A stretch of 64,000 nucleotides of DNA from Tenodera sinensis (GCA_030765045.1 CM060965.1:61532787-61596786), one strand, 5' to 3'; shown: positions 1 through 13,665, numbered from the stretch's first letter. Made by a program: numbers and translations. The notes: a model not told the origin generated them from the sequence alone.

Positions 1-175
1 ATTTAACTATCGCTCAAAGCCTAATGTATTCCATATTCCCCTTGTACCTACAAGGAAATAAGCAATAGGATAATTTCGCTTTAACTAACACGAGGAAGAT
101 ATAGGAATAAGAGTATGTAAGGATGGTTAGTAGAAATAGAGAAAGTCATGTGAGTGCAGCACATCAGATTTTTTA
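1..175 (+). repeat. Repeat A, 3' part (copy 1)
   Basis: This matches the right end of an approximately 0.85 kb dispersed repeat present about seven times in the window (see 16105-16945). Shared landmarks are ACTATCGCTCAAAGCCTA, a stretch ending ACCTACAAGGAAATAAGCAA, and the terminal block AGAGAAAGTCATGTGAGTGC followed by ACATCAGATTTTTT. No coding sequence is evident. The copy runs off the left edge. Confidence 0.8.
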
Positions 176-1900
176 AGATCTGTTCTTTGATATTTTCTAA
201 GCCGCTTTCCTCTTTGCACTGCCGCTAGCTATTTTGTATACTCACTTTATTTATTTCATGTTCAAGTGTTGGTTGTGTTTCACTTCGCGAATTTCATTTC
301 CAGTTTTCTTAGCGTTGTACGGGTTCACTATACTGCATTTCCAAAGTGTTTCGTCGTCGTTTTTTTTTTTGTCACATACTTCTTTCTATTAAGTTAATGT
401 AGCACTTAAAACATTTTCTCTTTCTGAAGAGAAACTGTCAGTTACATAATACACGGAAACGGGCACTATATGTGCTTAAAACTACCGAACCCGCAGCTCT
501 GCCTACGTCATTGCGATATCATATTTCCCATTTCTCTCTTTGTGCAACTTGGATGTAATGCGATGTTTTGAAAGCCGATAATTGAACGTCTTTTATGGGG
601 TATTAAACCAAAATTAAAACATAAATAAAAGGTCTAATAGGATACAAAGTGTGCGAGTTCCTTGTGTATGTTATGTAGTCGGCTCTATTCCAGTTACGTA
701 CAAAAATAACAGAAACGAAATATTAAATATTCATTATATGAAACACTATAAATAAAAGTTTACAGAAGCACTATGCGAAAACCTCTTGCATGAGCGAATA
801 AACTGTTAATAAAGAAATAGAAAATTACAAGAAATATTCCGGTTATACACATATAGGAAGTATAATTCTTAACATATTTTGGTGAAATTTAAACAAAGAA
901 TTCTCAGGCACCGCAAAACATTTAGCGGAATTTATTCTCTGTACAAATCACCATTCATTTGTTTGTTTAATGAAGGGATTTTCAAAGATGATTCATTTGT
1001 AAGTGTTTTCTCTACAGAAACATTTAGTGTTCGATAATCTAGGAATAGCATTTTAAAATATTTCAAGAGTAATATTTTTATGATCTTGTTTTTCAATGAC
1101 AGTTATACAAGCAGTTACATAATTTACTGAGATTAACCACATATCGCTGTACTTTATGATATAAATTAAAGGTTACAGTTTAAATATTTCATTCAATGTT
1201 ATCAATAGAGTTTCTATAACTTATTCTGCATTTAGGAATGATTTAGGATGAGAGCATGATATGTACCCGCTCCTCAACGTATCTACTGTTTATATTTTGA
1301 TACCAATAAACTTTACAACCTACCTCTTCAAGATATATGTTGATTAATAAAAACGGAAATAAGTTTATAATTAAATATAGGTTTTATTGGGTTTATTTAA
1401 ATGGGGCCTTTCAAACGAAACCACACGGGCTCTTTACTACAGACTTGTCTTACAAGATTTGAGAACCTATCTTGGAAGAATTCAGCTGATCTTTTTCATT
1501 ATTTGTGCTGTAACAACTCCAAACAAATGGTTCTTGCTGATTTTACATACTTTTCTGTATGTAAACCTAGATTGATGCTTTTCTCTTTCACGGTTTTTCC
1601 TTCACTTTAGGCACTTCCCTATTATGGTGCTTCCAACACATTCAGAGCACATACTATCTCTGGTTATCTAAGATGAAACTGTTGCAGATGATCAGAGGTT
1701 AATACAGTTATGTAATATCTTTATCAATTACGGCAACTGCTACTTTAAAACCTTCATTTTGCGGAACAACATGCAACATTCCTGCTGCAAAGAAGTTACA
1801 ATCATTTTTAATCTATTTGATGTTACGAACCCTTTAACTGTATAAATAACTAATTTTCTCCTTTAATGGAGAAAGAGAAAGCACACTCAAAAGCCATCGA
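176..1900. other. Unassigned AT-rich intergenic DNA
   Basis: I see no conserved coding sequence, RNA gene or recognised repeat here. Two overlapping small ORFs near 1387-1610 look like chance ORFs. Confidence 0.5.
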
Positions 1901-1901
1901 T

Positions 1902-1974
1902 CTGGGTCGGATTTGAACCCGCAATCTTAGGATCAGTGGTCCAGCATCTAACCAACTAAGCCACCCAGACCGAC
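1902..1974 (-). repeat. tRNA-like sequence, probably a SINE head
   Basis: On the minus strand the sequence resembles a tRNA: an acceptor-like GTCTGGG pairing with CCCAGAT, box A-like GGCTTAGTTGGTTAGATGC and box B GGGTTCAAATCC. The D, anticodon and T stems each have mismatches, so it is more likely a tRNA-derived SINE or pseudogene than a working tRNA gene. Confidence 0.55.
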
Positions 1975-1979
1975 GATAT

Positions 1980-2878
1980 AGCTATTATACTTATGTAACA
2001 CTACTAGAAATCGTATTAATACCGTTACATCCAAGCAAACTTATAAAAAAAAGTTGTTACAAAGGTTCCTACTCGGATGAAATCACTAGATGTGTTGAAT
2101 GTTGCGATAACAGGACATCTTTACAGATAAAACTGTAACCAACATTTTCTTCTGGTAATTTTGCATTTTGGACGAATAATAGCTAATTACTTCCGTCTTC
2201 AGAAGTAGTTACAGGGGACAGAAGAAGAAACGCACAGAGTGAAGTGAATTAAATTATAGTACAAACAGCTTAAGCTAGAGTATGTTTAGTCAACTCGTGT
2301 ACAGTTCGGCCGCCGCCTTTGAGGAACCTTCATAATCGTTTTACAACATGGGCTCTTCTTGAGTCCTTTCATACAGAGTTGCAACTTCTTAACAAGAACC
2401 TTTGTAGGTAATGAAACAGAAAAGAACTGCAATTCAGAATTTTGGCAACTGAGACTCTACGTGGAGGCACCATGAAACTGTCACTTTCTTAAAATCAGGG
2501 TTGCCATTGGTCTTCAAGGACAGAGACAAAGGTTTGCCTTTTCTGAAGCGTGGAGATGTATTTATGACAGTCATTAGCTGTGGGTAGTGCACATTTCCTT
2601 TGTGAGCCAACTAAACAGACTTTACATTAGGCGAATGAGATAAGAAAACTCACATGTACAAAGTAGGTATTAGTTATTTCACAACAGAGAATAAGGTGTG
2701 AGGACGTTAGAAGAGGTGGAGATCCCACGGACTAGCTCATCCTGAGAGTCTTTGAGCTAATCCTTACCATGGTAGGAGACCCTTGCCCTGAAGGGATTTG
2801 ATGAGTTTATTTATTTATTTTATTTAATAGCTAATTGCATGTGACATAATGGACTGAAGTAAACCCCAAAATCGTATT
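1980..2878. other. Unassigned DNA before a dinucleotide repeat
   Basis: No gene recognised. The stretch 2700-2815 ends in an (ATTT)n-like run, which would fit the 3' tail of an old retroposon, but no head or target duplication is visible. Confidence 0.4.

Positions 2879-2960
<82 letters not shown>
2879..2960. repeat. (CA)n(GA)n compound microsatellite
   Basis: About 24 CA units are followed by about 16 GA units. It explains the low-complexity ORF that crosses it on the minus strand. Confidence 0.98.
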
Positions 2961-2962
<2 letters not shown>

Positions 2963-3513
2963 CTTTCTCGCATGAATGGTAATAACATTCATACTGTTAT
3001 GAAAAACCCATATCATACCGCAGGTATCACTCAGGAACGAGGCCAGGTATAATGGCATTTTAATTACTTCCCTAATTGGGGGGGAGGGCGGTTATAATGC
3101 CAGGTGAAATAAAAATATTCGAGTATTTCGGCTATTCATTTTTTAAAAAAATTACACAATAGAATTTTATAAGCATAACTAATATTCATCATAAATGCTG
3201 CGATTTACAAAATTTAAATAGAATTGATATTAAGAAGTCATACAATTTTAGTTTAAGTTATTCATGTACATAAACCAATTGCCAGAGAAACAGTATACAC
3301 TCTGTCCAAATAGATCGAAATATATTTCTATAAGCATTTTCAGAAGGGTCTCTATCAATAAATCGTAGCTGTTTTTCTGTTAAATCATAGGGAAAGTACG
3401 TCTCAAAACACAAACGAATGTATTTGACATGGGGAACCAGTAATTACTGTTTTAAGTATTAATCCCTCGTGCATTGGATGACGAAGCAGAACATTGCAAA
3501 AATTTTAAAATAT

Positions 3514-4121
3514 TGTGACGCTGGCTGAGCACAGCGGCAACAACAAAGGATGTTCGGGACCGGGCTACCCCAACCCACTGGCACGGCGCGTAGCAAAGTC
3601 GCTCAATATCAATATTTCCCAAACCACTCACGCAAGCAAACAGGTGACTAACAACAATCAAGCGGCAACACAAAGGGTTTTCCAGACCATTCGAGAAGTG
3701 TCCGGCGGCCAGCGTGTTTGTAGAAGTTCGAGAAAGGTCCATGTTACGTCATCCTGGCTATACAAGGAGACGAGGCAACGAGTTGGAGTTACGGTTACAG
3801 ACATGAGTCGGTCAGTGTGTCAGTGAGTGCGAGACAGCTGTGTATCGTACTGTCGTCGTGAACGATGCGTCGCGCCCAAGTGAAGAAGTTTTAATGAGTG
3901 TTGGGTGACTAGTCAGAGCTAGTGTTTGAGAGACAGAAAAAATGAAAAAAGACAGTGAAAGGACTGAGTCAAGGTTACGAGAAGAAAACAGTTTTGTGTT
4001 GCAATATTATGAAAGACTGTGGACTGTGTTAACGTCAGTAAAAGAGGACTGTGTATTTACGCAAAAAAATTTTTAGAAGAAAATAAAACGAGAAAAAAGT
4101 AATTTTGTTGCTTTTGTAACA
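3514..4121 (+). mobile_element. Probable solo LTR, Gypsy-like
   Basis: A 608 bp segment that is more GC-rich than its surroundings begins TGTGAC and ends GTAACA (imperfect terminal inversion), flanked by a 4 bp direct repeat atat (3510-3513 and 4122-4125). It has promoter-like order: TATACAA at 3759-3765, a TCAGTG initiator-like element about 45 nt later, and AATAAA at 4082-4087 near the end. No internal gag/pol follows, so a solo LTR left by recombination is the likely state. The 103-codon ORF inside (3515-3826) is not recognised and is probably fortuitous. Confidence 0.55.
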
Positions 4122-4125
4122 ATAT

Positions 4126-6215
4126 ATAATGCTGCGCCATTAAACTACCCAGGAGGACATTAGTAAAAACTTGTTGATTCCACTTGTAATATTAAGTTTC
4201 TGAATATTTTATTTTTATGTTGCATTTTGAAAGAGTGCATACTTTTTTTTCTAATCAAACCGCAATTTCTCACAGTAAACTTGTAGCTTGCTCATTTGGG
4301 GATGCGCGGCAAGTGCTGTTGAATATGAACCATTCTAAATATACCTGCAATATTTTAAATAGGTAAAGATGGATTTTACTGAGCTGAATACAGAAAAACA
4401 TAGATGAATTTAACCAAAGAGTGAATACTTGCACCTCTGGCAGAGCGCTAAAGTGGGTAACATTGAAGGAAGTGCCTATCAAATACAGGAAAAAGAAAGA
4501 AGAATGAAGCTCATGGGGGAGGCATTACTAGAAACTCTGAGGCAACATTGTTGCTTTATTGTAATTAATTAATTAATTAATTAATAATAAATAAAGTAGT
4601 GTAATTTAGCGTAATTTTGGAAGCATGCCAGAGAGTATGCGCATAAATCTTATGGTATATGCACATGTTTTTACTTACTCCGGAAGTGGGTACATTGTGT
4701 AATATCTCTTATTAACAAAAGCTTGAAATACCTACCATCCTTAAAGTCGAACAAAAGAAGAGCTTAAGGAAATAAAGGGCTGCATTCCTTTGTTTTCCAA
4801 AGGAAATCAGTACCTGCTCTTCGTCGCGCGTTTCTATTGTTTGTGGCTGTCTGAAATGCAGGACAATCTTGCTGGTATCATTATGCTGCTGTTGTAGTTT
4901 CCATCTAACTTCCTAAGGAAAGTATTTTAGTTTTTCCGTGTTAATTCCACCTGGGATGATTGTTGTCTGCTTGCATTTCATCCACCACATGATTCCCCCC
5001 TAAAATTCATCTCGGATAGCTGCTACAAACTCCATATAAATATTATTGCTGCCTTTACAATGAATGGACACAACTGCATTAAACAGTAATTCATATAATT
5101 CGATCTTTTATAGTTGTCACTTAAACAGCTAAAGTGATACAATAATAATATAATACAATATAATAAATTTGAATATCGTACCCCGGCATCTGGTTACACC
5201 GGGGCATATAGGTATCTAAATTTCTCATTTATTTTACAAAATCATGCATTTATAAATACATTACTTTCTCAGATAATTTCAATAAACTACTCGTACAAAA
5301 AAGAAAATACACAAAAATTTAACAAAATATAAACTAACAACATTTCAATACTAATTTACTACTTTTACTGATACCCAGCAAACTAGCAACAGGTAACCGG
5401 TTGCTTTTAGTATTCTATGTCCTAACTTTCTATGTCAACATTTTACTAAGTCAAAATAAGCTTTTTCCTTCCTTTTTACTGACTAATTTTTAACTTCTTT
5501 TATTTGATGAAACATTATAATTTAAAGTGATACAAAATATATTTATAATGTTCGAATAACGCTGAGAAATAGTCCATGCATGAACACATGGCCTTAGAGC
5601 TGCCAAGTGTTGCCACAAATACCTGTTTTGTTTTCACCCTTAAGAGTTTTCCTTATTGTACCGTTCACTTCGTTCTTTTTTCTGCCACATCACCCTTTGA
5701 ATATTCAAGGAAATCATATCCAACCCCTAAGGAAATTCAGACAACTATTCAGGTTGTCAAAATATGGATCTTAATTGTAATCCCTTGCCAATGTGAGTCA
5801 TCGCATCTGGTATCAGTATCGCATCTGATCAGTTTTATTTGAAAACACAACTATGGTAACTAATTCAATGTATGAAGCTGCAAAATATATATTTAATTGC
5901 GAGTTTGTAAGAAACAATTACTCATACCTGCAAGTTAATTTGTTAGTTAATTTATACTTTGATAATTTTCCTCCACACTAGCGTGCGTAGGCACCTGCAA
6001 AATTCATTCTAATTCAACTTTTCAACCTGGCCCTTACACACGTCCAGCGTGAAAGAACAATTATTACCAAAGCATAAACTAAGCCTAAAGATGGTTATTG
6101 AAAATGACTTGCCACACTAAAGTGGCATAAATTGAGGTATGTATGATATTTTTAATATTTGAGATCGCTTTAACCCGGGTTGCTTAAAATAGACGAATTT
6201 AAATGCACGTACGGA
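4126..6215. other. Unassigned AT-rich DNA
   Basis: No conserved gene. A short ATTA run lies at 4562-4586. Small ORFs at 4270-4482 and 5576-5842 show no family resemblance. Confidence 0.5.
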
Positions 6216-6217
6216 TA

Positions 6218-6320
6218 TCTCGCCACGGTAGCTCAAGAGGGAAGAGCACCTGCATTGAAAATGAAGATTTATGATCCGAGTCCCAGTCCGAGTCCAGTGT
6301 GATTCAGCTTTCCAGTCGAA
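6218..6320 (+). repeat. Degenerate tRNA-derived SINE head
   Basis: The sequence GCCACGGTAGCTCAAGAGGG followed by AGAGCACC resembles a tRNA box A arm. The box B part is scrambled into short GAGTCC(A/C)AGTCC repeats. Probably an old SINE. Confidence 0.4.
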
Positions 6321-6920
6321 GGCAAGTTTGGATAGCGTGAAAAATCAGGTCTTCATTTAGTGGATTATTGCTCATTATTAATCATTTAACTACTAAAATG
6401 TGAACAGAGCAGTCAGCCCCACTCTAAATGTATCAACTGATCGCATTTTTATGTTGAAAGAGCACCCTTTGTAAAACAATAGGTTCTTCTTTAGCCGTGT
6501 TTCTGTGAACTTCCAACGTAAATGAATATGATCTCCCAAGAAGGGCACATCCAAAATAATTATTAACAAGGTAAGGACATTAAGACAACAATAGTGGCGA
6601 ATCCTGGAAGGTGGCCAGTGACTCCAGGTCAACTCATTACAAAGCAATAAAAACTGTTAAAAAATGCATAGCATCAATAGACATTAACGCATCGTGAATA
6701 CTAGTAAATAACAAATAGAATAAGTACACTTTAGGGTAATAATTAATATTCATTGTGGAGACTTAACAATATTGATAGGGACGCTGTATTACCTACAAAT
6801 TCAGAAGTGTGAATTCAGAAATGTAAACATAGCATACAGTATCGCAATATTGCAAGCAATGGGACATGCTGATTGAGACACTAAAAGAAGGTAAGGACAT
6901 CGAACAACAAACTATCCTGC

Positions 6921-7090
6921 CCGCCACTGTGCTGTGGGGGTAGCATGTCTATCTCAAATTCAAGAGGTCCCGAGTTCAAATCTCGATTAGGGTGAACTAT
7001 CTGGATAAGGTGTTTTTTTCGGGATTTTCTCTTATCCTGAGAAGACAAATATTCGGTAACTTATGGACTCAGAGCTCAATTCATTCATTT
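6921..7090 (+). repeat. tRNA-derived SINE, family 1 (copy 1)
   Basis: A tRNA-like head with box B GAGTTCAAATC at about 6972-6982 is followed by a body shared with copies at 9318 and 17312: a TATCNGGATAAGG block, then TTATCCTGAGAAGA and CGGTAACTTATGGACTC. Diverged; no clear target duplication seen. Confidence 0.75.
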
Positions 7091-9300
7091 TTCGATGTGA
7101 CTTACCATGTTAAAGGACGTTAAGAAATAGAAGTTATCCGATAAATCTTTAGAGAACTAACATGTTTGCTAAGTAACTGGCATGGAACTTCCTGTTTGCT
7201 GATTCTATTCAGAGCACGAAGGGGAGTGAATCGTGCACAAAATGCACTGCTCCTTTTCAAGCAGGTATATTCATCGTGCCACATACTGCTGCAGTTGTAG
7301 GATTTCAGGTTGAAGTTAGAGACCTTGGAGCAGCTATTTTCCAACAACTGCTTTCATCAGCCACGTGACTTTTCTCAAAGGAATTTCAACTATGTAGATT
7401 TTCGAACGAAAATGGTTTGACACTTCCTTGTGGGTTATGGTCCTTTTTCTTTCATTTTGACGCCTTTTCTTTCAATAAATCTTATAAGGAGATGTAAGTA
7501 TACGTGAATTTGTATATACATATCTCCAGGATCTATTCATTATAAGATCTAACGGACAACTTCGACAGTTAGACATAATCAGCATCTGAATCCATGCTAA
7601 AGGACGATGGCCTATATAGGCATCAAAATCAGCTTTAATATTACATACATCTGTCGACCTTTTCGCATAAAGAATTAACAACTCACGAGATTGAGTACAT
7701 AGCACTTGAAATTAGTCTGACTCCGCCCCGAAATGTGGAATGCGAAAAATACAATTTCACACACACTGCTATACAGAAAATATTTATCTCTAGCCCGGGA
7801 CAATGTCCAACTAAACAAAGGATGTGCTAAAACGACTTCGCTCGTACTACACCTGTTCTCAAGGAGAAACAATTTAATGGCAGTTCCCAAGAATTCAAAA
7901 TCCCCAACTTTACGCTAAATTAAAATGCTCCATCATATAATGGCAATTTGCAGTTTCACAGTAAATCAAACCTTGTTTTGAAACAACACAAGTTGCTTAA
8001 ATCACTTACCAGCACTGAATATCGCATCGTGTTGTATTTAAATTGTGTTGTAAAGACAAGCAGGTGGTGCTCTTATTTAAGCGCCATGACCAATCCCAAA
8101 GAAACGCATACCTAGAAGTACAACGGTCTTACCAAACCAAGGATTTATTGCTTTAAACGACAGTTGATATTCTGTACCTTCAACGTAACAGCTGCAATTA
8201 ACAACTTGGCCATACCTTTTTACCATGCGGAGCAGTTACTGGTATTGATGCAAATGAACAATAAGAATGTCACCATAAGTAACCAGAAATGGCTGACATA
8301 TGTCATTCTAATAGCTTGCGTTCGGGTGTACGAGTGGGACAGGCAATTAACATAGATATCTCCGATCTTCAGACGTCCACAAGAAGTCTGCCAACTCATT
8401 TGTTCTTTCTGTAACGCCTTCTCTCATAGCAAAAGGCGAGGCGCCTGTATAGTGCTAGTATACATTTGCTGTAAATTACGAATTCTATGAGCTGATTTTG
8501 CAACTATGATAACACTAGATATGTCTGAAAGTTTTATTGCAACGTGACCACAACCAGCAAATTCCTCGCATCGGGTGAGTGACGTATTAAATGGGAGCTT
8601 TTTGGCTCCTTCCTTTCGAGTGGCAGTGAAATAAATATTCTTCTGTTTCCATTACAGTGCCTATTTCTTTCTCCCCTTTCCACATCTTTACAGCAGAATC
8701 GTTCTAGTTTGAGACAAATTAGAGTGAGCATATCCAAGCACGTGGCATTATGCAACGCAGCGTGCTGGAAGATCAATAACAATAATTACGATGCAATACG
8801 AAAGTGATTACTGACCTATTTGCATGTATTTGTAGCTTACGAAAGTTTCATATCATTTGCCAATTTTAATTTCACGTTTATTAAAAATTGTCATATAAAT
8901 CCTTTTAGTCAGTGTTGAATATGTAGGCAGGTCTTAAGTCTCGTTTTTCATACAAGAGACCATATTGTGAAAAGAAACACCTCATTAGCGTCACCGCTTA
9001 AAGGAAGACGCAAGCGAGTTGCGGAGACCACTCCTTATTAAGGACACATTCTTCTATGTCATGGTTTACACCCCTTAGAAACATTCTCCCTGACCCAAAA
9101 ATGAAGTCAAGTGGAGCAATGATTAAGATGGTTCTCCAAACTTTGACCGGCTGCTGTGCAGATGTTATTGGGAGATTGCTATATCATTACGTCATACATG
9201 CGTTATATTTTCCCCTGCTGGTCTTTTACGCACTGTTTAAGAAGAATATTTCAGGCTGGTAAACGCGAGTAATAGCGAAATTCCGAACCCTATTTTTACT
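7091..9300. other. Unassigned DNA
   Basis: No conserved gene, RNA gene or repeat recognised. ORFs of 60-82 codons are scattered on both strands without family resemblance. Confidence 0.45.
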
Positions 9301-9317
9301 TTGTTTACCACGCATAG

Positions 9318-9510
9318 CCCGCCTCCGTAGCGTGGTGGCAGCGTCTGCCTCGCGTCCAGTAAGCCGCGAGTTTGAATCACGCTTAGGGTAAGTTATCCGG
9401 ATAAGGTTTCTTTTCACCGTTTTCCCTTATCCTGAGAAGATGAATGTAGGGTAATTTTAAGCTAAAGGGCCTCGGACTCATTAGAGCATCATTTCACCCA
9501 TTTCATTCAA
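9318..9510 (+). repeat. tRNA-derived SINE, family 1 (copy 2)
   Basis: Begins GCCCGCCTCCGTAGCGTGGT, carries a box B-like GAGTTTGAATC, then the family body ATCCGGATAAGG ... TTATCCTGAGAAGATGAATG and GGCCTCGGACTCATTAGAGC. It matches copy 3 at 17312 well over the body. Confidence 0.8.
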
Positions 9511-9554
9511 TCAATGTCCGACATGACATTATGCAATTAAAAAAAAAATCTCTT

Positions 9555-10395
9555 AGGTATAACAAGTGGGGAAAGTATTCCATTCGACCCAAAATTTCGA
9601 TGTCGAGATTTCACCGCAAAATATGTGTTTTGAGGCACCCTGAATTAAACAAAAAAAAAAAAGCATATTTAGAAAAAGGTCCAGTCCGTGAACAGCATAA
9701 CTCAAAAACGAAAAGTCGGTTAGAAACCGAAGTAGGTATTTAAGTTTAATATCTTTCAAGGATGCGACACGAAGATTTTTTAAAAAATTCCTCCACCCTA
9801 AACTACCCTTTACATGGCATTTTTTTTTTCAAAAATTTTGATTTTCTCAAAACTGCCTAACGATTTGTATTAAAATGTCATATGTTTAAGATATTTTTAT
9901 GACAAATGAAATGTATATCTTGAATTCTCTGGCTTTAGTCCCTGTAGTCCTGTTAACTCTTGATGTATTTTGCATACCTAAGAGAGAGACAAAATCTCAC
10001 TGCACCAAAAATGTTGATCTCATTAAAATACACAAGTTATGTTCAAATGCATTTTTTGTGGAGTGGTTCATTTCGGAGATATTGCTTGTTATTTGTGTGA
10101 GTTTGCAATACTTAAACTTTTCTCAAATGTAAGGTCGTTATTCACCTTTTTATCTCTTGGTCGCGCAAAGAGAACGGAATTTTAAAGCCTTCATATAGCG
10201 ACCAGCTTCAAAGCATTGACTATCGCTCACAACCTACTGTATTCCCACATTCCCCTTGCACTTACAAGAAAATTAGCAATATGATATGTTCTGCAAATGC
10301 TTATCTCTACTAGCATGAAGAGGATAGAGGAATAAGAGTTGTAAGAATAGTTAGTAAAGAGTAGAGAAAGTCAGGTGAGTGCAACACATCAGCCG
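9555..10395 (+). repeat. Repeat A, near-complete copy 2
   Basis: Runs from the GGGGAAAGTATTCCATTCG start block through an A-rich run, the CTAAACTACCCTTTACATGG block, and CACCTTTTTATCTCTT, to the terminal GTAGAGAAAGTCAGGTGAGT and CAACACATCAG. It aligns along its length with the copies at 16.1, 17.5 and 19.4 kb. No coding function seen. Confidence 0.85.
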
Positions 10396-10677
10396 CTTTG
10401 GTATCTTAGGCAGAAGTACTGTATTTGTCTCGAATATTCGATATCGACATCTCAAATAACTGCGCCTTCTGGCGTCCTGTTAAAACATTTCGATAATTTT
10501 TATTTCCGCAAAAATGTCTTCAGCGATTTTGATTGAAATACGAGTTTGTACATGTGTCAGATATTGACACGACAAATTGTATTACTTGATTTTTCTTTTT
10601 TTTCCCCTTGGAAAATAGACTGTAAAACTTTTCTATTTGGATTTCATACCTTGGAGGTCATAAAGGCATCAAAAACT

Positions 10678-11087
<410 letters not shown>

Positions 11088-11332
11088 GTAAAGCAGAGCT
11101 TAGTAAAGTATACGATTTGTATAGAACAATCTTTTTGTAGCATAGCCGTTTCCGAGATATGCATTGTGGTTTTACATTTACCCAAACTGAATCTTACATT
11201 GTCTTCTTTTCTTTTCAGTAGTGTTTAAGGCCTGTTTTTACTATATGCGGCAACACAGATGGTGGTCACTGATGATATATGCAATGAAATTATAATTGGG
11301 AAAGGAATTTTCGGAATGGAAACGTTCTAGGC

Positions 11333-13515
11333 CAGGCCTGGGGACATCGTGTATTCGCGTGAGAAAAAACAGGTTTCCACCGTCCCATACGTGCGTGCAA
11401 TAAAGGCACATGAACCAGTCAGTGGCGTACGCGTGTTGCTTAATTGTAATTTATTACAAACACAAAATTAAACACTATACAATATTTACATACATGTTGT
11501 AGTGTTATATTTTCAGATTTTACAATGCTATTTAGACTTGCAAGACTTTGAAGTATATTAATATGCAATAAACTAAAACACTTCGTAAATCACGTAAACC
11601 TGGAGTGCTACTTACTGAGTCACTGTTGAAACGTACAATCTTTTGTGCTTCATTATTTCGTCATATTCTGGCTGCAAATTTGAACATTGCAATCGCAATA
11701 TGTGCACTGAATTTTCATCACTTAAATTACTGCGTGAAGCAGTTTTCACATTGTTCAGCTTACTGAAAAACTGCTCAGAACAATATGTTGTACCAAACAT
11801 AACTACAATGCGACTGCCAAAGAGACGTAAATTTGGAAACTTCACTTTGGGTAGTGTAGGAAATAACTCTACTCCCAACAGTCCTAAAGTCCGCAGAGGT
11901 GTGTTGTTCTGGAGGTCGATTAGTTCCATCTGCAAAGAGTGTGGTGCATCTTTAACATCGAATGCAAATGGGTTGATAAACAACCTCCATTCTGTGTCCA
12001 TGGTCTTCAGATCATTAAATCGGATTTTAAATTCTTCCAGTAAATCTTCCAGAATTGTCTTGTATTTGTTTAGTACTTCAGAAGATCCTTTAATAAATAC
12101 CCATTTCAAATTTGGAAAATGATACAAATCTGTGTGCTGTACATCCAGAGTCGCAATTTGTCCATGAAAGCCTTTAGTTCATCAATCATCGTAATGATTA
12201 AATTGTCTTTCCCTTGTAGGGTGGTGTTCAATGTATTTAAGTGTAACGTTAGATCACTCAAAAATGCTAAATCACAAATCCAGTCTTTGGTGCTAAGTTC
12301 TCCAAAGTCTATTTTCTGATCTTTTTAAAAAATGTCTATTTCGCTTCGTAACGCGAAAACTCTCTGAAGCACGTTGCCTCTACTTAGCCATCTAATTTGA
12401 GAGTGGTACGGCAGATCTAAAAACTCAGAATTTATATCTTTCAAAAATTCTTGAAACTGTCTATGACGAAGTGAATTCGACCTGATGGTAATCACAATTC
12501 GCACAACAACTGACATCACTGTATCCAACGTTACTGATTTCGCACACAATGCCGCGCGATGAATAAAGCAATGTACATGTAGTACACCGTCTGGGTTTAT
12601 TCCTTTTGCTGCAAGAACACCTCGAAGTCTTCCTATAAATCCCGACGTATGACCCATCATGGATGGCGCTCCATCGGTTCCAACACAAACTAGTTTTTCC
12701 AATGGAAGATTAAAGTGTTCCATTGTCTTTAGCACAGCGTTAAGCACATTCTCACCTGTGGTCCGGTCCTTTAACGATGCAAGATCTAGAAATTCTTCAC
12801 TGATATTGAAATTTTCATAAACTCCTCTTAAGAAAACAGCTAACTGAGCCGTGTCTTTCCTGTCACTACACTCGTCTAGTGCTAATGAGTAGTACACCAA
12901 CTGTCCGATTTTCGTTTTCAGCTGTTTCTCCAAATTGCAAGCAATTTCTGCTATTCGCTCGGTGACTGTTCGACGAGATAAACTAAGAGATTTAAAGGAA
13001 TTCACTAAATCAGGGCAAATTTCTTCAGCAGCAGTTATCAAGCACTCCTTTATAAAGTCTCCTTCAGAGAGGGGTTTAGAGGGTTTGGCAATTTCGTTTG
13101 CAATTTTAAAACTGGCACAAACTATGTTTTGCCGGTCAACTATCGTCTTGCTAGTACTGTCACTTTTGGCTTGTAAATGTTCTTTAAGACGATCCAGCAT
13201 TTTTTCACGAGCCACACCTATCAGCTTCTCTTCACCATATTCTTGCGCCTACGCATTTGTGAAATGCCTCCTAATGTTATAATGTGAAGGATATGACACT
13301 GTTGCACCACAAACCAAACAATGTGATTTTCCACCTTCGAAGACGGCGAAATACTTTTCTTCCCATTCGGGATTAAATGTTGGCGTAACACGCCCTGCAC
13401 TCATTGTGAAAGGTACGTCACTGAACTGGTGTGTGTTTGCATCGTCCTCACCCAACACACACGCTCAAGGTCGTGAGCGCAGTCCCGCTCAATGTATACC
13501 ACTCCCCCAGGGCTG
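11333..13515 (-). mobile_element. hAT-superfamily DNA transposon, 2183 bp
   Basis: The ends are CAGGCCTGGGGA (left) and, inverted, CAGCCCTGGGGG (right), matching at 10 of 12 positions. The element is flanked by an exact 8 bp duplication ttctaggc (11325-11332 and 13516-13523), the size expected of hAT insertion. It carries a single minus-strand transposase with only a few lesions. The right flank resembles a SINE body, so it may have landed in one. Confidence 0.93.
11612..13458 (-). pseudogene. hAT transposase pseudogene (GTF2IRD2/ZBED-like), broken
   Basis: Read 3' to 5' on this map. An N-terminal C2HC (BED-like) finger (CLVCGATVSYPSHYNIRRHF) lies in 13249-13458, followed by an in-frame TAG at 13249-13251. 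The same frame then continues for 296 codons (12325-13215) through the RNase H-like core with LALDECSDRKDTAQ (first acidic site), CVGTDGAPSMMG (second) and HCFIHRAALC. A frameshift in an A/T run near 12325 and another near 12130 lead into the C-terminal dimerisation region (11612-12127; GTTYCSEQFFSKLNNVKT). Three lesions make it inactive as it stands, though decay is light. Confidence 0.92.
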
Positions 13516-13523
13516 TTCTAGGC

Positions 13524-13665
13524 CTAATTTCGGGGGAACCCCCCTGGCATAAGGAAAACTTGGACTATACTCCCGGAGGACGGCCATTGTGAGATATGAA
13601 CCCCGGACTTCCCGAATGCGAGCCTCACACATTACAGCGAAACCATTTCTCAACGCAGGTAAGTC
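13524..13665 (-). repeat. tRNA-derived SINE fragment (family 3)
   Basis: On the minus strand it reads GTGAGGCTCGCATTCGGGAA, then box B GGGGTTCATATC and a short GC-rich body that ends at the hAT insertion site. A tRNA-like head is clear, but the family is not otherwise represented here. Confidence 0.5.

Noticed and set aside
1902..1974. Genuine tRNA gene on the minus strand
   Set aside because: D, anticodon and T stems are imperfect; more likely a SINE head.
3515..3826. 103-codon protein-coding gene
   Set aside because: No family resemblance; it lies within a probable LTR with promoter signals.
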